DNA from: JADHMP01 sp016779985
GTDB lineage: Bacteria; Bacteroidota; Bacteroidia; Flavobacteriales; Flavobacteriaceae
Assembly: GCA_016779985.1 (NCBI GenBank)
Contig: JADHMP010000008.1
Span: 33,352 to 97,351, forward strand
DNA length: 64,000 bases
Reading direction: 5' to 3'
Positions 34,234-42,991 of the stretch are shown in pieces. The notes beneath the pieces are model-generated. The model ran no database searches and was not told where the DNA came from. It was given only the letters and a program-made list of their open reading frames with translations. Made by a program: the position numbers and the translations under genes. The first letter of the stretch is position 1. The number at the start of each line of letters is the position of its first letter.

Positions 34234-35826
34234 ATGAAAAAAAATATTTATCTATCGTTTGTCATCTTTATGGTTGTTTCCATATTAACCATCATTTTTG
34301 TTCAGGGATATTGGATCTATTTTGCATGGAAGAATAAGGAATCTGAATTTTCATTGGCTGTTCAGCAATCACTTCAAATAGTTGCTAAAGAAGTAGAGGA
34401 GAGAGAACTTTCAGATTATATCGCTAGATATAATAATTTAATCGATTCTATAGGAACACCAGACCAATCCGATTTTTTGAATATCTTTTTATTTCTTGAT
34501 GAAGATGAACCTAATAATTTGATTAGCTATTTTACCTATGGTTTATTGAAAGAACAATATAATGTGACTCCATATCTCAATCCCCAACTGGGAATTGTTT
34601 CTAATGTTGCTGATTATAAATCTGTTCGAAACACAACTATTGTCAATAAAAACGATGTTTTTGATCGTGAGAAAAGTTTGATTAGTTCCATTGAACGTAT
34701 CAACACTGTAGAACGAATGAACATCTATGACCAAACAAAGAGAGATGCCTTTATAGAATATTCAAGTAAACTTCCTGTGCATAGAAGAGTTAGTGTGGAG
34801 GAACTAAACTTTTTACTTAACAGAGAATTATTAGATAAAGATATAGAAACTGATTATGAATTTGGAGTTTATAATGATGGTCTAGCAACCAAAATAACTT
34901 CTAATAATTATGTTGATGAGCTCAAAGGGCCTCGTTATAGTACTCCAATTTTTATGAATTCTGAAGGCGTAGGTATGTATGATCTTGTAGTTACTTTTCC
35001 TCAAAAAGACGCTTATGTTTTATCTTCCATTTTTGGTATAGGTGCGCTAACGTTTTTATTAACCCTTTTTATAGTATTGGTTTCAACATCAGCCTTGTAT
35101 CAAATTATTCGTCAAAAGAAACTTTCAGAAATTAAAACAGATTTTATTAATAATATGTCCCATGAGTTTAAAACACCTATTGCCACTATAAATTTGGCCT
35201 TAGATGCTATTTCAAATCCTAAATCAATTTCCTCAAAGTCGAGTATTAACAAATATGTAGGATTGATTAGAGAAGAAAATCTTAGAATGCTTAAGCAAGT
35301 TGAAAATGTATTACGTATTTCTCAGCTTGAAAAAAGTAAAGATCCAATTATAAAGAAATTAATTCATTTACATCCCTTGATAGAAGAAGCAATTAAACAT
35401 GTAAAATTGCTTTTAGAGAGTAAGAATGGAAAAATAGAACTAAAAAACCAAGCAGATCAAGACCTTTTCTTAGGAAATGCAAATCATTTCACCAATGTGA
35501 TTATTAATATCCTAGACAATGCAATTAAATATACTGATGCTGAACCACAGATTTTCATTCAAACATGGATCGACAAGCAACATCTTTTTTTATCGATAGA
35601 AGATCGTGGTTTTGGAATGTCTGCAGCAACTCAAAAGATGATTTTTGAAAAATTCTACCGAGAAACTTCAGGAGATGTTCACAATATCAAAGGACACGGA
35701 TTAGGATTGGCCTATGTTAAAAAAATCATGGACTTACACCAGGGTCAAGTTGAAATCAAAAGTAAGCTTGGACAAGGTTCCATTTTTACTTTAAGTGTGA
35801 ATTTAGAATCCCCCCAAAAAACTTAA
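34234..35826 (+). CDS. Two-component sensor histidine kinase
   Basis: Membrane sensor kinase, 530 aa. Two membrane segments (about residues 5-29 and 263-288) flank a 230-residue periplasmic sensor region without a recognised domain. Then HisKA with phospho-accepting His310 in NMSHEFKTPIATINLAL, and HATPase_c with the N box NVIINILDNAIKYT, G1 DRGFGMS and G2 GHGLGLAYVKKIM. The response regulator gene follows 11 bases later. Layout resembles the Bacteroidota RprX-RprY pair, but I do not assign the symbol. The signal is unknown. The start is directly after a short inverted repeat. Confidence 0.93.
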   Translation: MKKNIYLSFVIFMVVSILTIIFVQGYWIYFAWKNKESEFSLAVQQSLQIVAKEVEERELSDYIARYNNLIDSIGTPDQSDFLNIFLFLDEDEPNNLISYFTYGLLKEQYNVTPYLNPQLGIVSNVADYKSVRNTTIVNKNDVFDREKSLISSIERINTVERMNIYDQTKRDAFIEYSSKLPVHRRVSVEELNFLLNRELLDKDIETDYEFGVYNDGLATKITSNNYVDELKGPRYSTPIFMNSEGVGMYDLVVTFPQKDAYVLSSIFGIGALTFLLTLFIVLVSTSALYQIIRQKKLSEIKTDFINNMSHEFKTPIATINLALDAISNPKSISSKSSINKYVGLIREENLRMLKQVENVLRISQLEKSKDPIIKKLIHLHPLIEEAIKHVKLLLESKNGKIELKNQADQDLFLGNANHFTNVIINILDNAIKYTDAEPQIFIQTWIDKQHLFLSIEDRGFGMSAATQKMIFEKFYRETSGDVHNIKGHGLGLAYVKKIMDLHQGQVEIKSKLGQGSIFTLSVNLESPQKT

Positions 35827-35837
35827 ATAGTAGAAAT

Positions 35838-36539
35838 ATGAAAACCGAAAACAAGAAAATTTTGCTGGTAGAAGACGACCCCAATTTTGGCACTATTCTA
35901 AAAGATTATTTGAATCTCAATGATTATGAGGTCACTTTGGCCAAAAACGGAATTGAAGGTTTTGAAAAGTTTGTCAAAGAGCAATTTAATTTAATCATTT
36001 TAGATATTATGATGCCCTATAAAGATGGTTTTACTTTGGCAAAAGAAATAAGAGAAAAGAACGATACCATTCCCATTTTTTTCTTAACAGCAAAAACCTT
36101 AAAAGAAGATGTTTTGAAAGGCTTTAAAATAGGGGGAGATGATTATTTAACAAAACCATTTGATTCAGATGTTTTATTAGCTAAAATAAAAGCGATTCTA
36201 AATAGAAACACTGTAAAAATCTTGCCTGAAAATGACCTTTTCGAATTTGAGTTTGGAGATTTTTCTTTCAACTCTAAACTTCGGCATTTAAATTATAAGG
36301 ACAACTTTTCTGTAAAGCTTTCTCCAAAAGAAAACCAACTCTTAAAAATGCTGGTGCAGCACCTAGATGACCTTCTCCCGCGAGATATAGCTTTAAATAA
36401 AATCTGGCGAGATGACAACTATTTCACCTCAAGAAGTATGGATGTCTACATTGCAAAACTCAGAAAATATCTAAGTAAGGATGAAAGAGTAAAGATCATT
36501 AATATTCATGGTGAAGGATTTCGATTGGTAGTAGAATAA
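35838..36539 (+). CDS. OmpR/PhoB-family response regulator
   Basis: Cognate regulator of the preceding kinase, 233 aa. Receiver domain (about 7-120) with phospho-acceptor Asp56 in LIILDIMMPYKDG, the switch Thr in FFLTAKT and Lys in YLTKPFD. C-terminal winged-helix DNA-binding domain (about 138-232) with LSPKENQLLKMLV and the recognition-helix region SRSMDVYIAKLRKYL. Ends 4 bases before the convergent recombinase gene. Targets are not evident, though autoregulation through the repeat at 34215-34230 is possible. Confidence 0.94.
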   Translation: MKTENKKILLVEDDPNFGTILKDYLNLNDYEVTLAKNGIEGFEKFVKEQFNLIILDIMMPYKDGFTLAKEIREKNDTIPIFFLTAKTLKEDVLKGFKIGGDDYLTKPFDSDVLLAKIKAILNRNTVKILPENDLFEFEFGDFSFNSKLRHLNYKDNFSVKLSPKENQLLKMLVQHLDDLLPRDIALNKIWRDDNYFTSRSMDVYIAKLRKYLSKDERVKIINIHGEGFRLVVE

Positions 36540-36543
36540 TAGT

Positions 36544-37446
36544 TTATAAGAGCTGACGAGGATGATATCTTTCTAGCGTTTTTTTTAGGTGTTTTGTATC
36601 AAGGTGTGTGTATATTTCCGTAGTCGTGATACTTTCATGTCCCAATAAGGTTTGAATTGTTCTTAAATCGGCACCATTTTCCAATAAATGAGTGGCAAAA
36701 GAGTGTCTAAATGAATGGGGACTAATATTCTTTTTAATGTTGGCTTTTGGTAAAAGAGCTTTGATAATTGTAAAGATCATCATACGAGTAAGTTTTTTTC
36801 CATTACGATTTAGAAAAACAACATCTTCACTTTTTGAATCAATTTTTTGAAGTGCCCTAATTTCATCGATATAAATTTCTAAGTATTTTTTTGCATAAGC
36901 TCCCATAGGAACTAGTCGGTGTTTACCACCCTTACCAAAAACACGAATAATATTTTCTTTAAAAAAGACATTAGAAAGGGTCAATTCAACCAATTCTGAT
37001 ACACGTAAACCACTACCATAGAGTGTTTCTATGATGGCTCTATTTCGATGTCCTTGGGGATGACTTAAATCAATTTGCTCAAGTAATTGTTCAATTTCTT
37101 TGACAGTGAGCACTTCAGGAAGTTTTCTGCCTAATTTGGGAGCTTCAAATAAATCGGCAGGGTTATTTTCTCGGTAAGATTCAAAAATTAAATAGTTAAA
37201 AAAACTTTTAAGACCCGATAAACGCCTTGCTTGAGTGGTTGCTGTTTTTTTCTTAGCCTCTTGGTAAAGAAACTCTTCGATACTTTTTTTTTCTATGTTT
37301 AAAGGGGTCGCTTCAATATTATTATTTTCAATAAAAGAAACTAGAGCATTCACATCACGTTCATAGTTATCTATTGTATGAGATGTCATACCTCGCTCTA
37401 TTTTTAGATAGGTTTTATAGTCTTCTAAAGCCTGTCTCCAGTTCAA
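36544..37446 (-). CDS. xerD: XerD-type tyrosine recombinase (chromosome dimer resolution)
   Basis: Site-specific recombinase acting at dif, 300 aa, normal for XerC/D. N-terminal core-binding domain (about 5-90, LKIERGMTSHTIDNYERDV) and catalytic domain with Arg in YGSGLRVSELVELTL, Lys in GKGGKHRLVPMG, HxxR in SPHSFRHSFATHLLENGAD, His in LLGHESITTTEIYTHLD and the Tyr nucleophile in IYTH. Distinct from the island integrase at 60007, which lacks the HxxR His. Not flanked by mobile genes, so a housekeeping role is likely. Divergent from aroQ. Confidence 0.92.
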   Translation of the reverse strand: MNWRQALEDYKTYLKIERGMTSHTIDNYERDVNALVSFIENNNIEATPLNIEKKSIEEFLYQEAKKKTATTQARRLSGLKSFFNYLIFESYRENNPADLFEAPKLGRKLPEVLTVKEIEQLLEQIDLSHPQGHRNRAIIETLYGSGLRVSELVELTLSNVFFKENIIRVFGKGGKHRLVPMGAYAKKYLEIYIDEIRALQKIDSKSEDVVFLNRNGKKLTRMMIFTIIKALLPKANIKKNISPHSFRHSFATHLLENGADLRTIQTLLGHESITTTEIYTHLDTKHLKKTLERYHPRQLL

Positions 37447-37539
37447 ATTGAACTTTTTAGAATGTTAATTTCTCTTCTCAAAGCTAGGGGAGCTAGAATG
37501 ATCGAAAATAAATGTAGTATTTTTACGAAAATTTTTAAA

Positions 37540-37971
37540 ATGAAGTTAGCCATTATTAACGGGCCTAATTTAAATCTTTTAGGAACACGGGAACCAGGAA
37601 TTTATGGAAATCAAGATTTTGAAACTTTTCTCGAGGTTTTAAAAGAAGATTTTCCTAAAATTCATTTCTCTTATTTTCAATCTAATATTGAAGGAGTTAT
37701 CATTGATCATTTACATAAAGTGGGATTTGAATATGATGGCATTCTTCTCAATGCGGGTGCATACACCCATACCTCTGTGGCTATTGGTGATGCCTTGAAA
37801 GCGATTGATACCCCAGTTATTGAAATTCATTTATCGAATACATTCGCAAGAGAAGATTTTAGACATACTTCTTACATTACGCCTGTTGCAAAAGGTCTTA
37901 TTGTTGGCTTTGGATTGGACTCCTATCGTTTAGGGGTTCATAGTTTTTATGAAGAAACCTCACTTGGGTAA
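37540..37971 (+). CDS. aroQ: 3-dehydroquinate dehydratase, type II
   Basis: Third step of the shikimate pathway. From ATG 37540 the protein is 143 aa, the usual size of the dodecameric type II enzyme. Start block MKLAIINGPNLNLLGTREPG; catalytic Tyr in EPGIYG; LNAGAYTHTSVAIGDAL with the substrate-binding Asn; the catalytic His is in EIHLSNTFAREDFRH. An open frame back to 37462 adds 26 residues foreign to the family and overlaps a TATTTTTA promoter-like box (37519-37526), so the later ATG is preferred. Confidence 0.95.
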   Translation: MKLAIINGPNLNLLGTREPGIYGNQDFETFLEVLKEDFPKIHFSYFQSNIEGVIIDHLHKVGFEYDGILLNAGAYTHTSVAIGDALKAIDTPVIEIHLSNTFAREDFRHTSYITPVAKGLIVGFGLDSYRLGVHSFYEETSLG

Positions 37972-37977
37972 AGTGAG
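37959..37977 (+). terminator. Terminator-like hairpin overlapping the aroQ stop
   Basis: CTCACTT (37959-37965) pairs perfectly with AAGTGAG (37971-37977) across a 5-base loop. The sequence after it (ATTTC) is only weakly U-rich, so termination is not certain. Confidence 0.45.
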
Positions 37978-38068
37978 ATTTCAAAATAAATATCAAACAT
38001 AAAAAGCTAAACAATAGTTTTACGGTTAAGTTCTGTGTTGCATAATTTGAAATTTAAAAAAGTATAAA

Positions 38069-38154
38069 GGCTCAAAAACTGTGGTAGTTGTTTTGCGTTT
38101 GAGAGGAAAGAGTGCAAAGTAAAAGGAGAACAAGAAGTTTAGTCAATTTGAGCC
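38069..38154 (+). ncRNA. Candidate structured RNA of unknown type in the aroQ-ZIP gap
   Basis: The 368-base gap 37972-38339 has no plausible gene. Within it three nested pairings occur: GGCTCAAA (38069-38076) with TTTGAGCC (38147-38154), TTGTT (38088-38092) with AACAA (38129-38133), and TTGC (38093-38096) with GCAA (38114-38117). The local GC content is higher than in the flanks. Strand is assumed. No match to tmRNA, RNase P, SRP RNA or a known riboswitch is apparent. A separate TATCAT-ATTA-ATGATA repeat lies near 38227-38242. Chance pairing cannot be excluded. Confidence 0.3.
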
Positions 38155-38339
38155 ACCGAGAAGGGAGAATAAAAAATAATTTTGGTTTTTTATTGGCATT
38201 TTTTTTCTAGTCATTTTAACACTTTTATCATATTAATGATAGTATTAAAGTTCATATTTTTTTGATCTTTTTCAAGACATATGTAACAATCCAGGGTGAT
38301 TTAAGTTTGATTGAGAAGAAAAAAGGAATAGAAGGTTTC

Positions 38340-39017
38340 TTATAATAAATAAGCAATCCCTAGGCCACTGAGTATGCTTATAAGTTTTTGAAGATTAAAT
38401 CGATGACCTCTATTACTTTCAAATAAGATGGTAGTTGAAATATGAAGTAACATTCCAATAATCAATGCTAATAACGGAATGATATTTTGAGAAAACCCCT
38501 TAAAGTGAGTAATAAAATAAGTTCCTAAAGGAGTCATAAAAGTAAAGAGTGCTAGGAAAATAATTTTAGTGTAGTTTGAAAAAACATTTTTCCAAACTAA
38601 AAAAATCAAAACCATACCGATGGGTATTTTATGGACAAAAATGCCCCATACCAAAGTATTGTTTTGTGATAGAGGGAACCCCTCAATAAAAGCGTGAATA
38701 CTAAGGCTAATTAAAATTGTGTAGGGAAAGCTATTGTTTGAATGTATATGTCCGTGCTCTACTCCCTGTGAAATAAATTCTAGGAGTAGTTGTAATAACA
38801 AACCACCAACAATATACAGTCCAATATTTTTATTTTGGGTAGAATAAACTTCAGGTAATAAATGAAAAATGGTGATTCCCAACAAAAAAGAACCACTAAA
38901 GGACAATATCAATTGGAGTCCTTTTGGAGTTTTAGGCTTTGTCCAAAAAGCAATTAGCATGCCTGATGAGGCCCCAAGAAAAGGAAGAAGGTACTCAGCT
39001 CCTTTAAATAAAAACAT
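38340..39017 (-). CDS. ZIP-family metal transporter
   Basis: Inner-membrane divalent metal (probably zinc) importer, 225 aa, about seven or eight membrane segments. The metal-site helices are recognisable: HAFIEGFPLS (helix IV) and HKIPIGMVLIFL (helix V), with a His-rich loop GVEHGHIHSNN before them as common in ZIP proteins. Short for the family but not truncated at either end. It faces the divergent rRNA methylase gene; downstream lies the gene-free 368-base gap. No Zur-type operator was recognised at its start. Metal specificity is not inferable. Confidence 0.88.
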   Translation of the reverse strand: MFLFKGAEYLLPFLGASSGMLIAFWTKPKTPKGLQLILSFSGSFLLGITIFHLLPEVYSTQNKNIGLYIVGGLLLQLLLEFISQGVEHGHIHSNNSFPYTILISLSIHAFIEGFPLSQNNTLVWGIFVHKIPIGMVLIFLVWKNVFSNYTKIIFLALFTFMTPLGTYFITHFKGFSQNIIPLLALIIGMLLHISTTILFESNRGHRFNLQKLISILSGLGIAYLL

Positions 39018-39056
39018 ATATCGAGTCGATCCGAATTACAAAACCCAAAAATAGAT

Positions 39057-39064
39057 TATTTTTG
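39057..39064 (+). promoter_or_regulatory. Predicted -7 promoter element (TATTTTTG) for the RlmL-like gene
   Basis: Exact TAnnTTTG ending 6 bases before ATG 39071. An in-frame TTG at 39062 lies within the box, which argues against it as the start. Confidence 0.5.
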
Positions 39065-39070
39065 GACCCT

Positions 39071-40246
39071 ATGCGCATAGTGGAAAGTAATTTTAAAATG
39101 TTGGCAAAAACCTTCTATGGCTTTGAAGAGCTTCTAGAACAGGAATTGCGCGCACTAGGGGCTCAAAAAATTTCAAAAGCCAATCGTATGGTTTCTTTTT
39201 GGGGTGACTTAGGATTTCTTTATAAAGCTAATTTATGCCTAAGAACAGCGCTAAAAATACTTGTTCCATTACATCAAGATATTGTAAAAGATTATGATGA
39301 GTTATATGACCTTTTTAATCAATACCCGTGGGAAGACTATTTAAATGTTGATCAAACATTTGCCATAGATAGTGTTGTTTTTGGAAATAGGTTTACCCAT
39401 GGTCAGTATGCCCTTCAGCGAGCCAAAGACGGTATAGTAGATCGTTTTCAAAATAAAATTGGCAAACGACCTAATGTATCAAAAAACCATCCTGATCTAA
39501 AAATTAATATTCATATTCAGGGAGATCAATGTACTTTTTCTATCGACAGTTCTGGCACATCATTGCATCACAGAGGGTACAGAACAGCCACTAATATGGC
39601 GCCAATTAATGAAGTGTTGGCAGCGGGTATCATAAAATTATCCAATTGGGAAGGGAGTACTGATTTTTTAGATCCAATGTGTGGTAGCGGTACTTTTGTT
39701 ATTGAAGCTGCACTTATGGCAGCTAATTTACCTGCAAATTTAAATAGAAAAAAATATGCATTTCAATCTTGGTCAAATTGGGATCAAACCCTTTTTGACA
39801 CCATAAAAGAAGGACAGTTAGCAAAATTCAGAAAACCTAATATCAAAATCATGGGAGCTGACAAAGCACCATCAGCCATTGAAAAAGCAGTTAGTAATGC
39901 AGAAAATGCTGGAGTAGCAGAGTGGGTTTCTTTTGAAAAAATAAATTTCTTTCATCAAAAAAAATACACTGAAATGATTCACATCCTAACAAACCCTCCC
40001 TATGGGGAAAGGTTGGAGGGAAATATCAATGCTCTCTATCAGAGCATTGGTGACACTTTCAAGCAATCTTTTCTTCAGGCTAATGCTTGGATTATTTCTT
40101 CTAATTTTGAAGCCCTAAAATATATTGGTCTAAGACCTAGTAGAAAAATTAAACTATTTAATGGCAAATTAGAATCACGTTTGCTTTATTTCCCTATTTA
40201 TGAAGGAACAAAACGTATCCATAAACTTAAAAATGAGGTTAACTAA
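39071..40246 (+). CDS. THUMP-domain rRNA/tRNA methyltransferase (RlmL N-terminal type)
   Basis: A 391-aa AdoMet-dependent guanine-N2 methylase. THUMP RNA-binding domain (about 45-155) precedes a UPF0020/Rossmann domain with DPMCGSGTFVIEAALMA (motif I, about 200) and the catalytic NPPY in ILTNPPYGERLEG. The arrangement equals the N-terminal half of E. coli RlmL, which methylates G2445 of 23S rRNA; the RlmK half is absent, as usual in Bacteroidota. ATG 39071 is chosen because of the promoter match just upstream; ATG 39098 is also possible. Ends 4 bases into the convergent DUF6048 gene. Confidence 0.88.
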   Translation: MRIVESNFKMLAKTFYGFEELLEQELRALGAQKISKANRMVSFWGDLGFLYKANLCLRTALKILVPLHQDIVKDYDELYDLFNQYPWEDYLNVDQTFAIDSVVFGNRFTHGQYALQRAKDGIVDRFQNKIGKRPNVSKNHPDLKINIHIQGDQCTFSIDSSGTSLHHRGYRTATNMAPINEVLAAGIIKLSNWEGSTDFLDPMCGSGTFVIEAALMAANLPANLNRKKYAFQSWSNWDQTLFDTIKEGQLAKFRKPNIKIMGADKAPSAIEKAVSNAENAGVAEWVSFEKINFFHQKKYTEMIHILTNPPYGERLEGNINALYQSIGDTFKQSFLQANAWIISSNFEALKYIGLRPSRKIKLFNGKLESRLLYFPIYEGTKRIHKLKNEVN

Positions 40247-41010
40247 TCTAAATTTTCTTTCTTAATTTTTGCAATTGGTATTTTGTAGGTGAGTGTATAA
40301 TTCAAAGTAGCACCAAAAGAATTTTCATCTGTTTTTCGATTAAATCCTGGAATATATAGATTATCAAAGTTTTCTGGTTTCTGATCACTCAAAAGACGGG
40401 TCAATCGACCACTAAAACCCATGTAAAAATTTTTTATCAACTGTACTTTTATACCAGCAACAACTTCTATCCAAGAAGCAGAAAGATCATTTCTTATTCC
40501 AGTACTGTTTCCAATAGTGGTCTCCTGATCAGGCCAATAATGGTCCCTATTATAAACAAGATAAGTATTTACTTCTTGAGCATGTGAACTTTGTGCGTAG
40601 CGCAAGCCTAAATAAACTTGATTGTCCATGCCTTCCCAATTTTCAAATAAATTATAATCAAAACCAAGTTTTAAGTAACTACCACTGCTTGTGAAATTAA
40701 TTTGTTCTCTTTGGAGGGTATGGTTTTCATTGCCCACCTCAACGGCAATATAAAACTCATTTTTAAGTCTAAAATCAGCCACAAACTCCCATCCTTGAAA
40801 ATCGGGGTCTGCTTGAGACCGAATCAATCGATATAAATCAGTTCCAAGTCTGAGTGCTTTCGAGTAGGCTATAAGTGAATCTTTTTTAGCTGTTGGCGAC
40901 AAACTATCTTTGATGGCGGTTTGTTTTTCAATATTTTCATCTTGCGCTATACCCTGCGTTAGATGAGCTAAAAAACTAATGCAAAAAAAGTAAATGCGTA
41001 GCTGTCTCAT
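40243..41010 (-). CDS. Exported DUF6048-like protein, probable outer-membrane barrel
   Basis: A 255-aa protein with a signal peptide (residues 1-22, IYFFCISFLAHLTQGIAQ) and an alternating amphipathic pattern with aromatic-rich strands (GWEFVADFRLKNEFYIAVEVG, YLKLGFDYNLF, NQVYLGLRYA), consistent with a small beta-barrel. I recall it as DUF6048, which in flavobacteria follows a DUF6452 lipoprotein and the rlmD gene, as here. Its start overlaps the upstream lipoprotein gene by 35 bases, an unusually long overlap. Function unknown. Confidence 0.75.
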   Translation of the reverse strand: MRQLRIYFFCISFLAHLTQGIAQDENIEKQTAIKDSLSPTAKKDSLIAYSKALRLGTDLYRLIRSQADPDFQGWEFVADFRLKNEFYIAVEVGNENHTLQREQINFTSSGSYLKLGFDYNLFENWEGMDNQVYLGLRYAQSSHAQEVNTYLVYNRDHYWPDQETTIGNSTGIRNDLSASWIEVVAGIKVQLIKNFYMGFSGRLTRLLSDQKPENFDNLYIPGFNRKTDENSFGATLNYTLTYKIPIAKIKKENLD

Positions 41011-41479
41011 CTGTGATGGTATCTTTTTTTATCGTAAATCCTTCTATCCAGTCATTCCCTGTTTGCAGTACATATGCGGGAGGATCATTAAGAATAAATG
41101 TGGCCCTAAAGCCACACGCACTGTTCAAATATTGATCTTTCCTTTGGTAATTGATTTGTATGGTATCAATATTTATCAATTCGTCATTATTGGCATTTAG
41201 TATAAACTCAAATTGTGTGAAGTCTTTATGAATATACAGTGGCAATGCTATTGAATCGCTAAAGCTGCTACCTAATGAATTTTCATTATCTATGGCTCTT
41301 ATCAATAAATCGTTTGGAATTTTGGAGCTTCCAGGATTTTCTTTGTCCATAAATCGTATTATGATTCTGGGGGTATTTAAATTATCATTTAAACAAATGT
41401 CATCTTTTTCACATTGGGTGAGAGAAAACAAAAAAACAAAAGAAACAAAAATGTAAAGTAGACGTCTGATAGGCACCAT
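40976..41479 (-). CDS. DUF6452-like lipoprotein
   Basis: A 167-aa protein with a lipoprotein signal (residues 6-23, LLYIFVSFVFLFSLTQC; lipid Cys at 23, SLTQCEKDD). The body contains paired Cys (about 28 and 128) and beta-rich stretches. Matches what I recall as DUF6452. It begins 1 base after the rlmD stop and overlaps the DUF6048-like gene by 35 bases, so the three form one leftward operon. An envelope role for the lipoprotein/barrel pair is plausible; the link to rlmD seems to be co-transcription only. Confidence 0.75.
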   Translation of the reverse strand: MVPIRRLLYIFVSFVFLFSLTQCEKDDICLNDNLNTPRIIIRFMDKENPGSSKIPNDLLIRAIDNENSLGSSFSDSIALPLYIHKDFTQFEFILNANNDELINIDTIQINYQRKDQYLNSACGFRATFILNDPPAYVLQTGNDWIEGFTIKKDTITDETATHLLFLH

Positions 41480-42883
41480 TTATTTTCGTCTTAAAAGTAC
41501 AACATTTTCTACATGACTTGTTTGTGGAAATAGATCTACAGCCTGGCTAATTTCTACATTATAAATACAACTCAATTTTTCAAGATCTCGAGCTTGAGTG
41601 GCACTATTACAACTTACGTATATTAATTTTGGAGCCTGAAGTGCAATGATTTGATGGATAACTTTTTTATGCATCCCATCCCTAGGTGGATCGGCTACAA
41701 TCAAGTCTGGTTTTCCGTGTTTTTCAATAAAGGTTTTATCGAAAATATGTTTCATATCACCCACTTCAAAAGTGGCATTTTTGACTTGGTTTATCTGGGC
41801 GTTATATTTGGCATCTTCAACCGCTTCTGGAATAGATTCAACACCCACTATTTTTTTGCAAAGAGCAGCTAGAAAAAGTGCAATAGTTCCTGTTCCTGAA
41901 TAGAGGTCATAGACAACCTCATTGCCTACCAACGCAGCAAAAGATTTCACTAACTCATATAAGGCATAGGCTTGCTTTGGATTGGTTTGATAAAAAGATT
42001 TTGAAGTAATTTTAAATTTGAGAGTCCCCATAGTTTCAATCAAATGATCTTTTCCCGCAAATAGGTTAATTTCTTGATCATAAATAGTATCATTCGCCTT
42101 GCTGTTGATGCAGTAAAGCAGGGAAGTGATTTCTGGAAATTCATTTTTTAAAAAAGTTAAAACTTTTTCTTGCTCTTTAGGCTTTGTTTCAAAGAATTGA
42201 AGTAGAACCATAAAGTCTCCGGCTTGGGTGTTTCTTATTATCAGTGTTCTTAATAAGCCTCGTTGCTGCTGCAAGTCAAAAAATGGAATTTGCTCTTCAA
42301 TTGCAAAATCGCGAAGTGCATTTCGAATTTTATTGGAAGGCTCAATCTGCAAATGACAAGTATCGATTGAAACGATCTTATCCCAGCGCCCTGGTTTATG
42401 AAACCCTAATCCAAGCCGAACATGCTCTTCCTTACTTTCAACTTCTGCTGGTGTGAGCCACCGATTAGTTGAAAATGAAAATTCAAGTTTATTGCGATAC
42501 CAATAGGCATCAGGGGCTGCCATAATTGGTAGAGTTTCTTCAGGATTAACTTTTCCAATCTTTTGAAGATTTCGTAATACTCCGGCTTCTTTAAATTTTA
42601 ATTGCTGAGCATATTCAAAGTGTTGCCACTTACATCCACCGCATAGTCCAAAATGGGTACAAGATGGGGTCACTCTATGAGGTGATTTTTTTAAAAAAGC
42701 AGTTGGCTGAGCCTCAAAATAGCCTCTTCTTTTTTTATATACGTTTATGTTAACAACATCCCCCGGAATAGTTTCCTTAATAAAATATACAGCGCCAGAA
42801 GTGTCCTTTGCTACTCCCATGCCCTTAGAATTGATGTCTGTCACCACTAAAGACTCTATGTTTCTGCTAAGTTTTTTACGCAT
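41480..42883 (-). CDS. rlmD: 23S rRNA (uracil1939-C5)-methyltransferase, RlmD/RumA family
   Basis: TRAM-domain methylase with an iron-sulfur cluster, 467 aa. TRAM domain (about 8-65), cluster Cys in CTHFGLCGGCKWQHF (C-x5-C-x2-C, near residue 76) and a further conserved Cys later, then the Rossmann domain with DLYSGTGTIALFLA. The catalytic Cys motif is present as LIYVSCNSATQARDL near residue 420. The family contains several paralogues (RlmC, RlmD, TrmA); the cluster and TRAM domain support RlmD/RlmCD. First gene of the rlmD-DUF6452-DUF6048 operon. Confidence 0.9.
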   Translation of the reverse strand: MRKKLSRNIESLVVTDINSKGMGVAKDTSGAVYFIKETIPGDVVNINVYKKRRGYFEAQPTAFLKKSPHRVTPSCTHFGLCGGCKWQHFEYAQQLKFKEAGVLRNLQKIGKVNPEETLPIMAAPDAYWYRNKLEFSFSTNRWLTPAEVESKEEHVRLGLGFHKPGRWDKIVSIDTCHLQIEPSNKIRNALRDFAIEEQIPFFDLQQQRGLLRTLIIRNTQAGDFMVLLQFFETKPKEQEKVLTFLKNEFPEITSLLYCINSKANDTIYDQEINLFAGKDHLIETMGTLKFKITSKSFYQTNPKQAYALYELVKSFAALVGNEVVYDLYSGTGTIALFLAALCKKIVGVESIPEAVEDAKYNAQINQVKNATFEVGDMKHIFDKTFIEKHGKPDLIVADPPRDGMHKKVIHQIIALQAPKLIYVSCNSATQARDLEKLSCIYNVEISQAVDLFPQTSHVENVVLLRRK

Positions 42884-42952
42884 ACTGTTGCAAAAGTAAT
42901 TTTATAATCAAATAATTTATTATTTCTTCTATCGAAATAGAATGTGAATTGT

Positions 42953-42960
42953 TATTTTTG
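42953..42960 (+). promoter_or_regulatory. Predicted rocD -7 promoter element (TATTTTTG)
   Basis: Exact TAnnTTTG in the 108-base rlmD-rocD divergent gap, 31 bases before ATG 42992. Confidence 0.5.
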
Positions 42961-42991
42961 ACCTATAATATCCCCAAAAGTTCAAGTGCTT

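Noticed and set aside
36544..37446. Second mobile-element integrase
   Set aside because: Length, intact HxxR box and lack of att-like repeats or cargo match a housekeeping XerD recombinase.
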